A stretch of 64,000 nucleotides of DNA from the NCBI GenBank assembly GCA_013400155.1, contig VXBM01001957.1, positions 1 through 64,000 on the forward strand. The letters are read 5' to 3'. The position numbers and the translations under genes were made by a program. Positions 1-12,639 of this stretch are shown one piece after another (positions within the stretch are counted from its first letter, which is position 1; the number at the start of each line of letters is the position of its first letter). The notes beneath the pieces are model-generated. The model was not told the DNA's origin and made no database searches. It saw only the letters and a list, made by a program, of their open reading frames with translations. This stretch comes from Helopsaltes ochotensis (Eukaryota > Chordata > Aves > Passeriformes > Locustellidae).

Positions 1-994
1 CAAAGTCAATCCCCAACACCTTCACAACTGGGTTTCCTTCCTATCAGCATGAAGTACATTAGTACTGCTAAATCCAGTCCAAAGCCTTTTTTCACAGTTC
101 CTGGAGGGTGGGTTTGGGGAAATTTTTGGTAACAGGAATTGATCAAACCATACCATTGTCTGCAGTCAGATATTTTGGGCATTATTTGATATAAAATATT
201 TACACACGTGGATTACTTTTCAGCGCCTCTGGAAGGAGAATAAATATATTTTTTTATCCTGCACTATTCCACTACATGAAAAATGGCAGTTATCTCAGGT
301 ATGCTGGGCTACTCAAAGGACCGGGAAAAGGATCACTGAGATGATAGCAATGCCCAGCTAGATGTGAATGGACATTTTCTGCTAGTTTCATACAAAGACA
401 AAACTTTGTCTTTGCCAATAGTCTTTGTCCAAGGGAGTACAAGAACTACAAGAAAAAAAGCAGATTCAGAGTGATTTTTTATGTAGTATTCTTTTGCAAA
501 TTTGTTAAAGCTAGTTCTGGGAGCTTCTGTTGAGATTAAGCAAAAGCATTCATTGTGTACCACATTCCCCTTATTGCACACAAAGGGAGGATTGCAAAGT
601 TGTACATTGTCTTTTAGTGGAATGAACAAGCTTCTTACAATGATGAGGATTTAACAGAGTGCTAAGATCATGCTTCTTTTCCCAAAAATTAGGATCCATT
701 GCTCTTCTGTTTGTTGTGACTAAAGAGGAAAAAAGGAATGAGATAACACCACCATTGTCTAGGAGGCTGAATGCATATCAAGTATTTGTTACAGTTACCT
801 GTTCCTAGACAGGCATCTACTTTCAAATGAAAAGTATATTATGTGCAATTTAGTTATCCACTAGAAAGAAGGGGCAGGGGGAGGGAGTAAGGAGGGGTGA
901 GGGTAGATGTAAAAGGACTACATATAGTCTGTATTTTGAAATCCATAAACATGATTTCTGACATAGGGCAATACTTTGGTACAAGAACTTCAGA
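1..994. other. Unique AT-rich sequence, no gene seen
   Basis: I see no repeat family, RNA gene or credible coding frame. The 98-codon minus-strand frame at 333-629 has no domain I recognise and looks like chance. The only local structure is a G-rich run at 871-903 with five clusters of three or more G. Confidence 0.7.
871..903 (+). other. G-rich tract, possible G-quadruplex
   Basis: Five G-runs of 4, 5, 3, 4 and 3 bases lie within 33 bases. The spacers are 2, 1, 8 and 3 bases, so one loop is slightly longer than the usual 7-base limit. G-quadruplex folding is an inference from composition only. Confidence 0.35.
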
Positions 995-1085
995 GTTTTT
1001 ATTTTGTTTTATTTTATTTTATTTTATTTTATTTTATTTTATTTTATTTTATTTTATTTTATTTTATTTTATTTTATTTTATTAT
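995..1085. repeat. (ATTTT)n pentanucleotide microsatellite
   Basis: About 18 units of ATTTT, uninterrupted from about 1011 to 1080, with an imperfect start containing one G. It lies about 28 bases from the 3' tail of the antisense CR1 that follows. The Phe/Ile/Leu/Tyr-repeat peptide this stretch would encode is just translated microsatellite. Confidence 0.97.
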
Positions 1086-1112
1086 TGTGTGCGATCTGAA
1101 GTAATACTTCAA

Positions 1113-1838
1113 TCATAGAATCAAAGAATATGCTGAGTTGAACAACTCCTGGTCCTGTTCAAGAAACCCCAAGTATCACACCATGTGCCTGAGAGTTCTA
1201 CAAATGCTTCTTGAACTCAGACAGGCTCTTTGATGACTTCACTGGGGAGCCCATTCCAGTACCTAACCTCTCTCGGGATGAAAACCTTTTCCTGGTATCC
1301 ACCCTAAACCTCCCGACATAGCTTTAGGCTCTTTCTTGGAGTTTATTGGTCATGAGAGTGAATAGATCAGTACCTTCCCCTCCACTTCCCCTTGTGAATA
1401 TGTTGAAGACATATGTTGAAGACCACAATGAGGTCTCAGTCTCATCTTCTCCAGGCTGAGCAGATCAAGTAACCTCAGCCTCTCCTCATTCAGCTTCCCC
1501 TCAAGACCCTTCACCATCCTCATTGCTCTCCTTTGAACACTGTCTGTAGCTTGATGTCTTTTTTTTAATATTGTGGTGCCCTCAGCATTCAAGGTGAGGC
1601 CACCCCAGTGCAGAGCAGAGCAGAGCAGATAAGGACAATCCCCTCCCTTGCCCAGCTGGATATGCTGCCTGATGCACCCCAGGACAGGGTTGGCCTTCCA
1701 GGCTGCCAACTCATATTCAACTTGCAATCAACCAGGACCTCCATGTCCCTTTCCACAGTACTACTTTCTAGCCTCCATCCCCTGGTGTGTACACACAACC
1801 AGGGTTGTTGTATTCCAGGTGCAGAATCAAAGAGGAGA
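1113..1838 (-). mobile_element. CR1 LINE, 5'-truncated, antisense
   Basis: Read on the minus strand this is a CR1 non-LTR retrotransposon 3' part of about 720 bp. Its 3' tail (ATTCTATGAT on the minus strand) is at 1113-1125. The body shows the usual CR1 landmarks in reverse, including 'cccattccagt', 'ccaggctgagcag', 'cagcctctcctcat' and 'cttgcccagctgg'. A minus-strand frame carries a decayed version of the ORF2 C-terminus, recognisable by 'RRAMRMVKGLEGKL' and 'LLSLEKMRLR'. Stops and indels break it, so no protein is made. The 5' truncation is typical of CR1. The exact 5' boundary, near 1838, is uncertain. Confidence 0.95.
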
Positions 1839-3411
1839 CAAAACGCTTGAAAAATGTATTTTTAGTTCTAAAGTGAAATAGCAAAGTAGAATTCATAGTA
1901 ACACCAGACTACAAGTTTGAAGGAAACTCATATTTCTAGAATAAACTAGAAAATTAACAGTATATTTTATTGATTGTCATAGAATAGATTGACAGATGAC
2001 ATTAATGTCAAATATTACTATTTTGACTTGAGCACACCTAAATAAAACATACAAGTAAACAGTTTATCTACTAATCATGGAGTTCTTTTTCTGCATTTGA
2101 AGGGTAAAATAATTCATTATTATTTCAGTTTTGACCCATCTTGCATACAGCACCTTATCATATAGAAACCACATATGTCTTAAATGAGGTAAGTTTCTCT
2201 GTGAGAAAACACCAGGGATCTTCCTGTAATGTTTATTTGAAGGAGACTAATATAAATGGTTCTCTTGGGTAAATCACGTCACTGTATTTTCACAGATGAA
2301 TTCAAGTGTGTGGTCAAGTAGTAGGTACAGTTAAGAATTTCACATATGAAAATAAGCAGATGCATGATAATTTGCTCATCTGTTTCCAATACAAAAAATG
2401 TTATTTATTTAAGGAAATCCAAAATTGGATTAGGAGATCTTTTGGACTATTGTGGTTTAGGAGAAGTAGACTCCTTGGGTGATCCAAGAGGCCAATAATG
2501 GGAGAACATCCTGCCATTATCTGGAGGGCTCTTCATGAAATCCAGTCCAAGTCAGCAGTGGTCAAGTATGTAAATTTCTATAAAAGGAAAATGTACTTTA
2601 AACTTCATTTCTGGAACTGTAGTATAAAAAATGTTTCTTTAGGAGGTCTTACAAAATGAGTGAATAGTCTGCCCTTTTATTCACAGATGACTGGGAGTCA
2701 TGAGCCATCTTACCTTTCTTCTGTGCCTGACAGCTACCACTCTTGACCCTTTTGAAGTACTACTTTGAATTGGAGCAAGTAGTGTGGCTCGGTGAGATTT
2801 GTAGGGAAAAACACTTGTTTTTCAGGACCAGCATCATAAATATATGAGGGGTTTTAATGAAGTCTAGCTCCAGTCTAGTTTTATTATTTTTATTGTTGCC
2901 ACTGTTGTTATTATTATGTGAAGGTTTATGGTTAGGTTTCCAACACCTGTTGGAAGTTCACTAGGTGCACTCCTCGATTGCCTCCTCCAGTTCAGTTCCA
3001 TCCTGACTTGAAGTCAAGTAAAAAGGGTCTGAGAAAAACCCAAAGCTAATAGTAATCTATCTTTCAAGTATCTGGAATATCATCTCACCCTTCATGTCAC
3101 AGTGAAAGACTGGGAAGGAAAAACTAGTCAGATATGCTGGATGTCAGAACTCTTCTGCTAATGCTTAACTGGGAGGGCTAGGAAAATTGTCCAGTTTCTG
3201 ACAAAATCTAATTGTAAAAATGGACAGACCTGAATGAAAGGAAGACTTAAAAAATGCATTTTGTAAAATAAACACTTCATTCTAGATACACTCATATTTA
3301 CAGAAATCTTGATGGACTGAAATAGGGCTGACTGTAACAAGATCAGCTGGGTGGAGAGAAATAAATTAATATAAACCAATGTTTTCCACTGCTAGATTAG
3401 ATTGTTTTGTC
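1839..3411. other. Unique AT-rich sequence, no gene seen
   Basis: No recognised repeat, RNA gene or coding frame. A short GTT/ATT-rich patch lies near 2878-2920. Confidence 0.6.
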
Positions 3412-3652
3412 ACAGAATGGTTGAAGCTGGAAAGGACCTATGGAGGTGAGATGGACCAACCCTCTTGCTGAAGCAGAGCCACCTAGAGTCAACTGTCCAG
3501 GACCATGTCCAAAAAGCTTTTAAATATCTCTAGGGATGAAAACTCCACAACCTCTGTGGGCAACCTGTGCCATTGCTTGATCACCTCCACAGTAAAAAAC
3601 TGTTTCCGGATGTTGGGAGGGAACATCCTGTGTTTTAGTTTGTGCCCATTTA
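3412..3652 (-). mobile_element. CR1 LINE 3' fragment, antisense
   Basis: About 240 bp of CR1 3' region in reverse. The diagnostic strings are 'cacagaatggttgaagctgg', 'ggacc', 'ccaaccctcttgctgaagca', 'ctccacaacctctgtgggca' and 'gtttgtgcccatt'. It lies within the ORF2 3' end and 3' UTR and encodes nothing intact. The subfamily differs from the copy at 1113, with a 'CAGAATGGTTGA' rather than 'TAGAATCA' start. I cannot assign a subfamily name. Confidence 0.92.
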
Positions 3653-6600
3653 ACTGCCAATAACTTCATCATAGGAGGTTATCTGACTGGTTTCCAGGAT
3701 TAGTTGTTTAATCAGCTCCCCAGTGATTAAGATGGGCCTTACCAACCTGTAATTCTTACTAACACAATTTCTCTGAAATAGGAAAATAATGAATTTATTT
3801 AACTGTTGTTGTTGTTGTTGTTTGGAGGTTTTTTGTTTGTTTGTTTTTTGCATAATGGGCAATGGATGAGAACCTAGCTATCAACCTTAGAGAATTGATA
3901 TAGCTGGAAATTGAAGTTGAAGCATCCAGATTTCCAGGCTCCTACATAACTGTCAGATTTTTGTTGAGGTGCTACTATTTTCAGTAATATAAACAAGTGT
4001 TTCATAGATAATGTTGAGCAAGTTAATTGCCCTAATGCAGATGCCTAGTGAGCCAGTTCAATTTAAAAAGTGTCCCTACATGAAAAATGCATCATTTTGT
4101 GAACTAATTTTGCATATTGAGTTATCTCAAAATGTCACTTCATAAGCAGATTTTTAAGGGGGGTTAAATTTGAAATTAAAATCGTATTCTGTGATTAGGT
4201 TTAGAACCCACTGTACAATGATCTCTCAATATAGATATAGATATTCACAAATATTGCTAAATAGACAGAAAAGCATTTTTAGTATATGAACCCTATTTCC
4301 CATTTTACTTATAACTCTTCTAGGTTACTGTTGGTCTTAAAAAGTAGGTCTCCAAATTTTCTGGCCTTATACTTCTCGAGTACACTGTTTATTTTAAATA
4401 AAGCAAAGATCAACAGGTTGGTAAAATTGAACATTTTGTGTCTCTAAACCGGATAATATAAAACTAGCTGAGAGAAAATGTTTCATAGCGTACAGCTCAC
4501 GGATGTTCAGTAACACACAAGATATATTCTGAGTTTATTGAGTTAGGAGATAAAACTCGTAAGTCATTGCAACAGAGAGAATATTTTTATTCGTCTTGGA
4601 ATCTGTTCAGCAGAATATCTGCCAGATATTGAAAGAATTGTTTTTAAAATAGGAATAAAACACTCTCTAATCCTTACGGTACAGTAAAAAGAGTTCTGAA
4701 TACATTGTTAATGTTCTGGGCACATAATACAAAGGGAATTACTTTTTTTCTAATACATAATAAAAAAGAGAAAAGAAATAGAATGAAATTAAGAAGAAGC
4801 AGGTGAGATAATAAAATCAAGACACACAAAATTATTTCCTTATCTCTTGGGAAAGCACTGGAACCCCAAAGAAGAGCACTATTATTTTTACAACAACTGC
4901 ATTTTGATTCCATGTGTATTTTACATATGCATTTGCAAAACCAGAAACAGCTTCAAAATTCTGTCGTTTGGTAATCTGTGTTCTACAGTAGTTTTAAAAA
5001 TATACTGGTAAATGAGAAAAGGCATATTGAGGACCTGCTTTATTACCTGAAGTTATATATTTATTGGAACTTATTGCTGTTAAGAACAGTTTTTCTAAAC
5101 TGGGGCATTAATTGTCTGATGCCTGTATTTTTATGCCTTTTTTTTCCTCAGTGTCTTGATTGTTGTATTTGTATTGTTTTAACAAATAACTGGGAGTAGT
5201 TACTGCTTTGTTCCCAATGGATACTGAAAATCTTCCAATCTATTTGGATGTTCCCTATCAAAACAGGAGAGGAAATTTTTAGACCTTATTTTCTGTTCTC
5301 CAAAAACAAGATACAATGCAAAAAGTGAAAAAGTGTCATGGGATATATGATCCCATAAGTCAGTTATGCCCAGCTGTAACTGGGGGTTGTTGAGATACTA
5401 CTCTAGAAGTTCATGGTATTATAACTACAAAGAATAAATACTGCTGTTTAAAAACAATTCGTTTGTGACAAAAGTATACCAAAAATATTCTGGCAAAAAA
5501 CATTGTACCACATGTTTGTGCAAAGATAAGCTAAGGCTAAAACAATTTGGGCAATAGCCAGCTCTAATTATCTTGAAGGCTGCTAGCAATGAGTGGACTC
5601 CATTTGGACCCTGAAAGGCTGCAGGGTCTGACATTATCAGAAGGCTGTCTCATATTTTCTTCTTGGCTTCTAACACTGAAGTCACAGCAATGGAAAAAGT
5701 CACATTACATTTTTCCTGCTGTTTAATCACCTATAATTCATATCTTTAAAACTGCCTTGCAGTTCTCAACTTTTTGAAGTACAGAATAGTACAAAACACT
5801 GTTTATTTTTTTTTTCTTTCTTATATAACTCCTGTAAGATTTTACATTCCAAGCAATTAATAGATTTTATTATTGCAAACTATTTTTTTGTTTATATATG
5901 AAGGATTGAATAAGAATACATTTGTTTATTTCAGAAAAATTATGGTCTGGTAGGAAACTGCCTTCTTTTTCCATCTGCCCCTGAATCTGATGAAAAGGGC
6001 TAAGTGTTGAAATAGCATCCAGACACCCCTTGCCAATTGATGCTTTAGTAACATTTTCATCAATGTGTCTGCCTCTTCATCCAGGAGCCATAGAGGGTAG
6101 GAAACTGATAATTGTTGATGCAGTTCAAAAGATCACATGGAACTGTCATAGGAAAACGAACACTTTCTCTTCTACTACTGCTCTGTGCGATTTTTTTTTT
6201 CCCCAAAAAGAAGTTTTTTCCTCTATTATTTCTCTGGTGGATCTGTTGTGTGATAAGCTGGGCACTTCCCTGGATATACATTAATCCATCAACCTTAATT
6301 TACAGACATTTCCTTAGAAGCGTTGTTGATGTTTTATTTGTTATTGATACAACATGGCTCCTTTAGTTATAAACAATATCATAACTACTCAAACGCTGCA
6401 CATACTCGTTGTAGTTATTTCTTTCTCTTAGATCTCAAACTTTTCTTTAAGGAAAAAAAGAAACGTTTTTCATACATAAGCCCCAAGTAGACTAATATTT
6501 AATTGCGACACTGTTTACTCTTGATGTTTTGTTCTACTCACTGGACTTATAACAAGTTAATAAATGTTTCATTAACTAGAACAATTTTCCATGAATGAAA

Positions 6601-7290
6601 AACTCACTTTATATAAAAGAATACAATGTTTGAATTTCTTTTTTGCATTACACTCAGCTGGCTATTTGAAGAAATGAGATTAGCTAATATGATTTAAATA
6701 AGTCTTGGTTATGATAACTTATTGGAAATTTTGTATTTTGGGGTTTTTGGTTTTGGTTTTCTAAGCCGTGCTCTGAAGAATCAAAAGGAAATTAGTTAAA
6801 ATTTCTTAGAGACTGAGTGGTGATGGAAGGTGCTTTAATGAAAATCATTGTCTTAAATTATCTAGTACACAGAGTATTCACATGGAGTACCTCTCAGTGT
6901 TCAGGTCACACTTCAAACTACTGTTAAACTGGGACTTGATTGTGAGTGCATGTGTGTGTGTGTAAAAGTACTTAAATATGAGTCAGACAATGAAAAGCCT
7001 GGCATGCCTACATCTTCATCTAGATCTAGACCTAGGCCTTTTTTACTCTAGAAAATGGCATTATGGATTTATTTTTCACAGCTCTATTTAAAATTATTAT
7101 AAAAAAATTTAATGTTCATTAAGTAACTAAAAGGTAGCCTCTGTCCAAATTGATGCAAGTTTGTTAGGGTACTGCAGCACTAATGCTGCTTACTTTTCCT
7201 CAAACATAAAGGAGAAAAGCACACATAGTTACTGACTAGGGCATGAAGAAAACTAATCTATGCCAAGAACATTTTACTCTTGGTACTTTG
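3653..7290. other. Unique AT-rich sequence, no gene seen
   Basis: About 3.6 kb without a recognised gene or transposon. It contains a TTG/TTTG simple repeat at 3804-3850 and scattered A/T runs. The open frames here (for example 70-84 codons at 3650-3862, 4674-4913 and 6030-6366) have no recognisable domains and overlap low-complexity DNA. Confidence 0.6.
3804..3850. repeat. (TTG)n / (TTTG)n simple repeat
   Basis: Six TTG units followed by a spacer and TTTG units. Confidence 0.9.
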
Positions 7291-7572
7291 AATCATAGAA
7301 ACATAGAATAACCTGAGTTGGAAGGGACCCACAAAGGACCATTGAGTCCAACTCTTAGCTCTGCATAGAACAACCCCAAGAGTCACACCATGTGTCTAAA
7401 AGCATTGTTCACACTTCTTGAACTCTGTCAGGTTGATGCTGTGACCACTGCCCTGGGGAGCCTGTTCCAGTGCCCAACCACCCTTTGGGTGAAGAGTCTT
7501 TTTTCTAATATCCAACCTAAACCTCCCTTGACTCAGCTTCATGCTGTTTGCTCCAATCCTGTCACTGGTCAT
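7291..7572 (-). mobile_element. CR1 LINE 3' fragment, antisense
   Basis: The reversed 3' tail is present at 7291-7309 ('aatcatagaaacatagaat'). It is followed by 'gagttggaagggaccc', 'ccattgagtccaactc', 'gggagcctgttccagtgccc' and 'ctaatatccaacctaaacct', all standard CR1 3'-end strings read antisense. The fragment is about 280 bp and severely 5' truncated. The plus-strand frame at 7390-7578 is an artefact of this repeat. Confidence 0.96.
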
Positions 7573-9950
7573 GGTTAAATATCAGCTGGGCAATCTGGAA
7601 GACAAAGCAATCCCTTAGGTGTTAGGTCGAGAGCAGTATGATTTTCTATACTCATATTTCAAAATTACTTGGAGACAGTCATTGGTTTTAGCACTCTCAC
7701 ATCATGAAAACACTTTCATATCACGAAACACCACCTTAGAAATGAGCCATGGAAACTCCCAGTGGCTTTGTCTACAGAGCAAACCTAGATGTTCATTTTA
7801 GAACAGATAGTTATATTTGGACATAAATGCCATCCTGTGCTGCTCAGTTTTTTCAGCGTGCTCTTCCTTGAGTTATATTGTACTCTTACACTTGGATGTC
7901 AATCAGTAGAGTTGCTTTCACTGTCTCATTCCTTTCACAGTCATATAGGCTTGCTTGGCAGCCATAGGGACAAAATAGTCCACTTCAGAGAGTGATTATT
8001 CCTCCCAATTATTTTAGATATTTATCTTCAGAATGGATGAATCATACTCAGAAGGTGTTGCTCTGTATTTTTATAAAATTTTAAAAAGCCTGATGATGGG
8101 CTTTAAGTAGATTAATATTTCAGCAACTAAATATGTTTGGAATCAATTCCTGTGAAGGTAAAATAAGCCTAGATAAGAGTCATTATATCTAAAATCTGTT
8201 TGCAACCTTGTTGTTACATGCACAGGGAAAGATTGCTTGGGCCACCACGTGTCATCTGGAAGCCAAAATGAATCCGCAGACTATATTTTGCAAAAAGATG
8301 TGAATGTTAAAAAAATTAGTACCTATCAATAAACGTCTGCTTTAAAGTTCTAGTGATGATTAAAACATATAGATTTTCCAACTTCATCAGGTGAAAAGAT
8401 GAAGTCATCTTTCATTCAAGAACTGATTGCAAAGTCCTTTCTAAGAAGCAGAACCTTGAATAAATATATTTAATTGCAATTTCTGTTGTATCACAGATAC
8501 TTACAACAACACTGTCTGATTCCTTTGGATTCGAACTTCGCAGCTTTTCTCAGCAGTTTTATACTCAGTTCTAAAAATCTATAGTCAGTCATTATTTTCT
8601 CGAGGCATGTAAAAAAGATAGCAAGCTTTAGTAATGATCCTGGCCTTTTCATTGCTGCATTTGTATACCTTTGAGTTGGGGTTTTGTTTGTTTGTTTGTT
8701 GGTTGGTTTTGGGGTTTTTTGTGCACATTGTTTTTGGGACAATTTCTCATGTGAACTGTAGGATATTTGTACTTTTAACTTTATATAAAAATATTTGCAT
8801 CTCCACAGTTCTCTATGGGGCAGGGAGAAATTTGAAATATGTAAAGACACTTTTAAAATATACAATTAATCATAGTTACGTTGTTATATCTTTATCATAT
8901 TTAAAAGTGACACTTTAAAAAAAAGTCATATTCACTAACCCAGATAGTTTTGTCAAGTGATCATTCATCACATTTGCTATAGAGGCACATTTGAGAGCTT
9001 CATCACAAAACTAAGATGTGAAATTGATGGTGATCTGGAACCACACTGCAACCTTCACCAGGAAATTAACATACAAAACCATGATATTTAAAAACAATGA
9101 CTAAAGAACATTTATTTTAAAAGAATTTCTGGGTTTTGAGGGAGTACTTACCAAGGAATCAATTGTTAATGGCACATGGAAGGGACAGAAATGTGAGCTG
9201 TGCTCTGGCAGCAGTAATTGTGTGAATTATATCAGCAAACATCTACTACAGAAAGACTTGTTTATGCTGGGATCCTGCTGAATTAAAATAGTTGGAGATA
9301 TCTACTCTTCCCACTGTATCTACCAGGAACCTAAGGAAAATGCTAGCATAATCATTTACTTTTTTGATAGCTATGTTAATCTAAGTCCTATCAAATATAA
9401 GTAACATACAAGGTTTTCTATAGATAAAGAAAGCTGTAAAAGCTTATTACTCAGTTACATAAATAATGAGTTTTCCTTCCCCCACTATTTTTGCTCAGTT
9501 TTTAAATCCTCTACAATGTCTCAAACTTAGTGTTGAATAATAACTCTGCAAAGTGTGTGTTGATTTTTTTCCTCTCATCCCCCCTTGACATAGAACTGCA
9601 TAGATTTGCCCAAAATGCTCTTGTTACTCATCTTTAAAAGACAAGACAACTTGGAGTAGTGTCATGAAAATTCCATGTCCAGAGTCAAAAAAAGCACCAT
9701 GAGACAAGAGCATAGACGTTGCTAGATAAATTGGTTGTTTCCTTAACATTTTTCATTCTCATGATGTCTTTTTGTAACAAGTCTTTTTAACAGCGCTCAT
9801 TTTTGAATATAGTGTTCAAGGTATTAGAGACAAAAGGAATAAAAAAAGATTGTAATTTTATTTTTTTTTAATTCCATTTTTTTGTCAGGATTACAGAATA
9901 ATAAGTTTTTTTGTCAGTCTAGCCAAGTCTAGTCTTCCTTCCTTCCTTCC
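7573..9950. other. Unique AT-rich sequence, no gene seen
   Basis: No gene or transposon recognised. A TTTG-type simple repeat sits at 8681-8720, and a short (CCTT)n run at about 9935-9952 abuts the LTR fragment. The 124-codon minus-strand frame at 8491-8865 contains translated simple repeat and no domain I know. Confidence 0.6.
8681..8720. repeat. (TTTG)n simple repeat, degenerate
   Basis: Consecutive TTTG units followed by GGTT/GGGG variants. Confidence 0.85.
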
Positions 9951-10070
9951 TTTTATTAAACTATTCTTATGTCAATCCAATAATTTTTCTTGCTTTTCCT
10001 CTTCTGATTCTTTTCCCCATCCTTCTGGGGACAAGAGGACGGAGCAAGCTGCTGGCCAGGGTAAACCCAC
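9951..10070 (+). mobile_element. ERV LTR fragment, sense, degraded
   Basis: The segment runs from 'ttttattaaactattctta' through 'cttctgattcttttcccc' to 'gctggccagggtaaaccca'. It resembles the 3' part of an LTR widespread in bird genomes, as I remember that family. Inside this window it also resembles the reverse complement of 62667-62808, which shares the 'aaact..tctta..tcaat', 'ttctgattct' and 'ggg.taaaccca' blocks in the same order. No internal retroviral genes adjoin it. I cannot name the family, and the boundaries are approximate. Confidence 0.6.
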
Positions 10071-10228
10071 CCCACCCAACTATAGTCAATGAAATGTGCC
10101 ATTTGAGGAGCCTAAAGTATCTTACCTGGACCCTGCTACTTCTCTAGAGGAGTATGCCATGCCTCTGCTGTCATGTCTATCATATCTTGCTTTCCTTACC
10201 CATTCCCCCTCTTCCAACGATGCTGGGC

Positions 10229-10254
10229 TTTTTTTTTTTTTTTTTTTTTTTTTT
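10229..10254. repeat. Poly(T) homopolymer, 26 bases
   Basis: Uninterrupted run of 26 T. On the minus strand it would be a poly(A) tail. I see no retrocopy ending there, so it is listed only as a homopolymer. Confidence 0.95.
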
Positions 10255-12639
10255 GTGGAACCTAAGAAAATATGAACAGGTGTGCACGGCACAGTTTGGA
10301 GAGCTACTCCTTCATCCCTAAAGTAGGTCACCTGAACATGGAGTCTTTGGAGACCTTTGAGCCATTGAGCCTGGATACTGTGGTACAGTGCCAGACCTCA
10401 GCTATGAAAAAGAAGCTATGGTGACAGTCAAGCATGGCAAATTACACAGTGTGTCTCTATTAAAGAAATGGAATAGATCCCCAGATGCCCTTTGACTGTG
10501 ATAGATGCATAGATAATTAGTGTATAGTCAATCTCCGGGCACTTAGATGTTGAATGCACAGAATTGAATCTAACCTTGTACATACTCACCATTCATCTAG
10601 GACAAAGAACTGGCTTTGGATTGCTTTGCATTATTTAATGCTAGTTTTAAGGAGAGAAAATCCAGAATTAACTATGAGGTTTAAAAACTACTTTGCTAAG
10701 ACCTCTACAAGGACAAATTCATAGCACTCTTTTTTCATTGTGTGCTGATATATGGCAATATATACAACATAATAAATTGGGGGGAAACAACCTGCAGAGG
10801 ATGACATGATAACTATGCATATTTTATCTGCATAATCTATGTCTTTTCTCTGGGCCTCAGAATGATACTAAATTAATACATTAGAATTTACTACTAAGAT
10901 TTGCAACAGAAGACTATTCAAAACATCTGCCCTTTGTTTAACAGTGCATTGAAAACCTTTACTTTAATTCAGATGAACAAAATAAAATTTCTTTAAAAAG
11001 GCAGATGAGAAGCATTAACATTGGTAATAGGTGAAGGGGATATAATGGGAAAGTAAAATTTACTGTACTGCTTCTCTTTTTCCTAGAGAAAGTCCATGCT
11101 AAATGTATAGGTAAGAGAATATAAAACCAGGAAATTTATGAGAGAATATGAGGGAGTAGGCAGATGAAATAGGCTAATTTATTAAAAGATCACAACAACG
11201 GAGCTGAAAAAAGAAGGGTGTACAGGGATCATGGCAGAATTAACTAATGTCTTCATAACAAATAAACAAAATAGAAACAAGACAGTAGGAACCTAAAATT
11301 TTTATTCACAAAGTAGTCAAATCTGTACATAAGTAGTATGATATTTAAAACCCAGAGTCCCTTTAGCTTTCTGAGATCTAACAGTATCCAGACCTAGTTA
11401 AGGTATGAGTATGTAATTCATTAGATAATATACCAGAGAAGATAAAATGAAAAATTATATTTTTTTTTAAAGGCATGTGATTTTTACTCAGATTACCCAG
11501 AAAGGAGGAGGAAGAGATTTTTGTCGGTGATGTGAAGCAAATAAAACATTAAAGCTCAGATGAAAGGTGAAAAAGTATGATAACTGGACAACAGAAGCAA
11601 AAGTAAGCTGCAAATCACATGACTGTGAGGAGAAAATACAGGAAACTGAAATTACAGGAGGGGTTTTCTTTAGTGAAAATCAAAACCCAAGAAGTTAGTA
11701 ATTGCATGTACGCAAGAGTGGATTTGGCAAGCAAATTACCGTGTAGACGAGTTGTTAAAACTGAGGCAAGAGCACAGAAGACAGTGCTTATGTCTCTGTT
11801 ATTACCCAAATGACTGAATAGATGGGATTCCAGACAATCTTCCCTGAGGATTCATACGGAGTATCTTCATGGACTGAACCTTGATGTGCTGGATTGCAGG
11901 TAAGACAATGTTTTCTTGGTCTTTTTAGTCAAGTGATATCAAAAGGAATTAACTCTTAAGCTGGATGTCATAGAGAAAAATGTGGTTTGCCTTTTAGATG
12001 AAAACACAGGCCAAAAACAAGGTGGCACTCAACCAATGTGTGCTTGTTTGAAATGTCTTCTTTTAGCTAGACTTACAAAAATTTAGCAACATTTTTTCCT
12101 GAATAAAAATTAAGCAACATTCATTATCTTTTTCCTCCAAAATATAATTACTGACTTTCTAGAACATAGACTTCATCTATGGAAGGACAAAATATGTATT
12201 ATTAAAATCACTTTAATTGGCTAACTTGTAGTACTGTATGGTCTGTAATTCCATGTTCAGTACTCAGAGCTTTTTAACCTTTGAAAATGTAGCTCATAAT
12301 ATACCACAAAACCTCTTGCAATAATTCAAAAACTTTTGTGCCATTTGTTTCTTTGCTGTGTCCATGTGTGCACTGGTAAATGTTAAAGTGTCTTGCTATA
12401 AGGATAGCACTCAGATTTCGTTCTGTGAAGTGTGTGAACAGATAGACGCTGCATTATAGTGCTACTACTGACATTTCAATTCAGGGCCAAGGCCACCAAC
12501 ACTTTCAGCCCCTGCTGCTCTGTTAAATATTTGTCAGTGAAAGAGACTGAGGATTGCTTTTCATATTTCTTGTACATGCTGAGCTACACCAAAGGCAAAA
12601 TGTCAGGTAAAAAACAGTGCATAGCCTTTTTCTGATAGC

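Noticed and set aside
897..1118. 73-codon plus-strand frame with a Phe/Ile/Leu/Tyr repeat
   Set aside because: It is the translated (ATTTT)n microsatellite.
10229..10254. T26 as the reversed poly(A) tail of a processed pseudogene
   Set aside because: The adjoining sequence contains no recognisable retrocopied gene and no target-site duplication was apparent.
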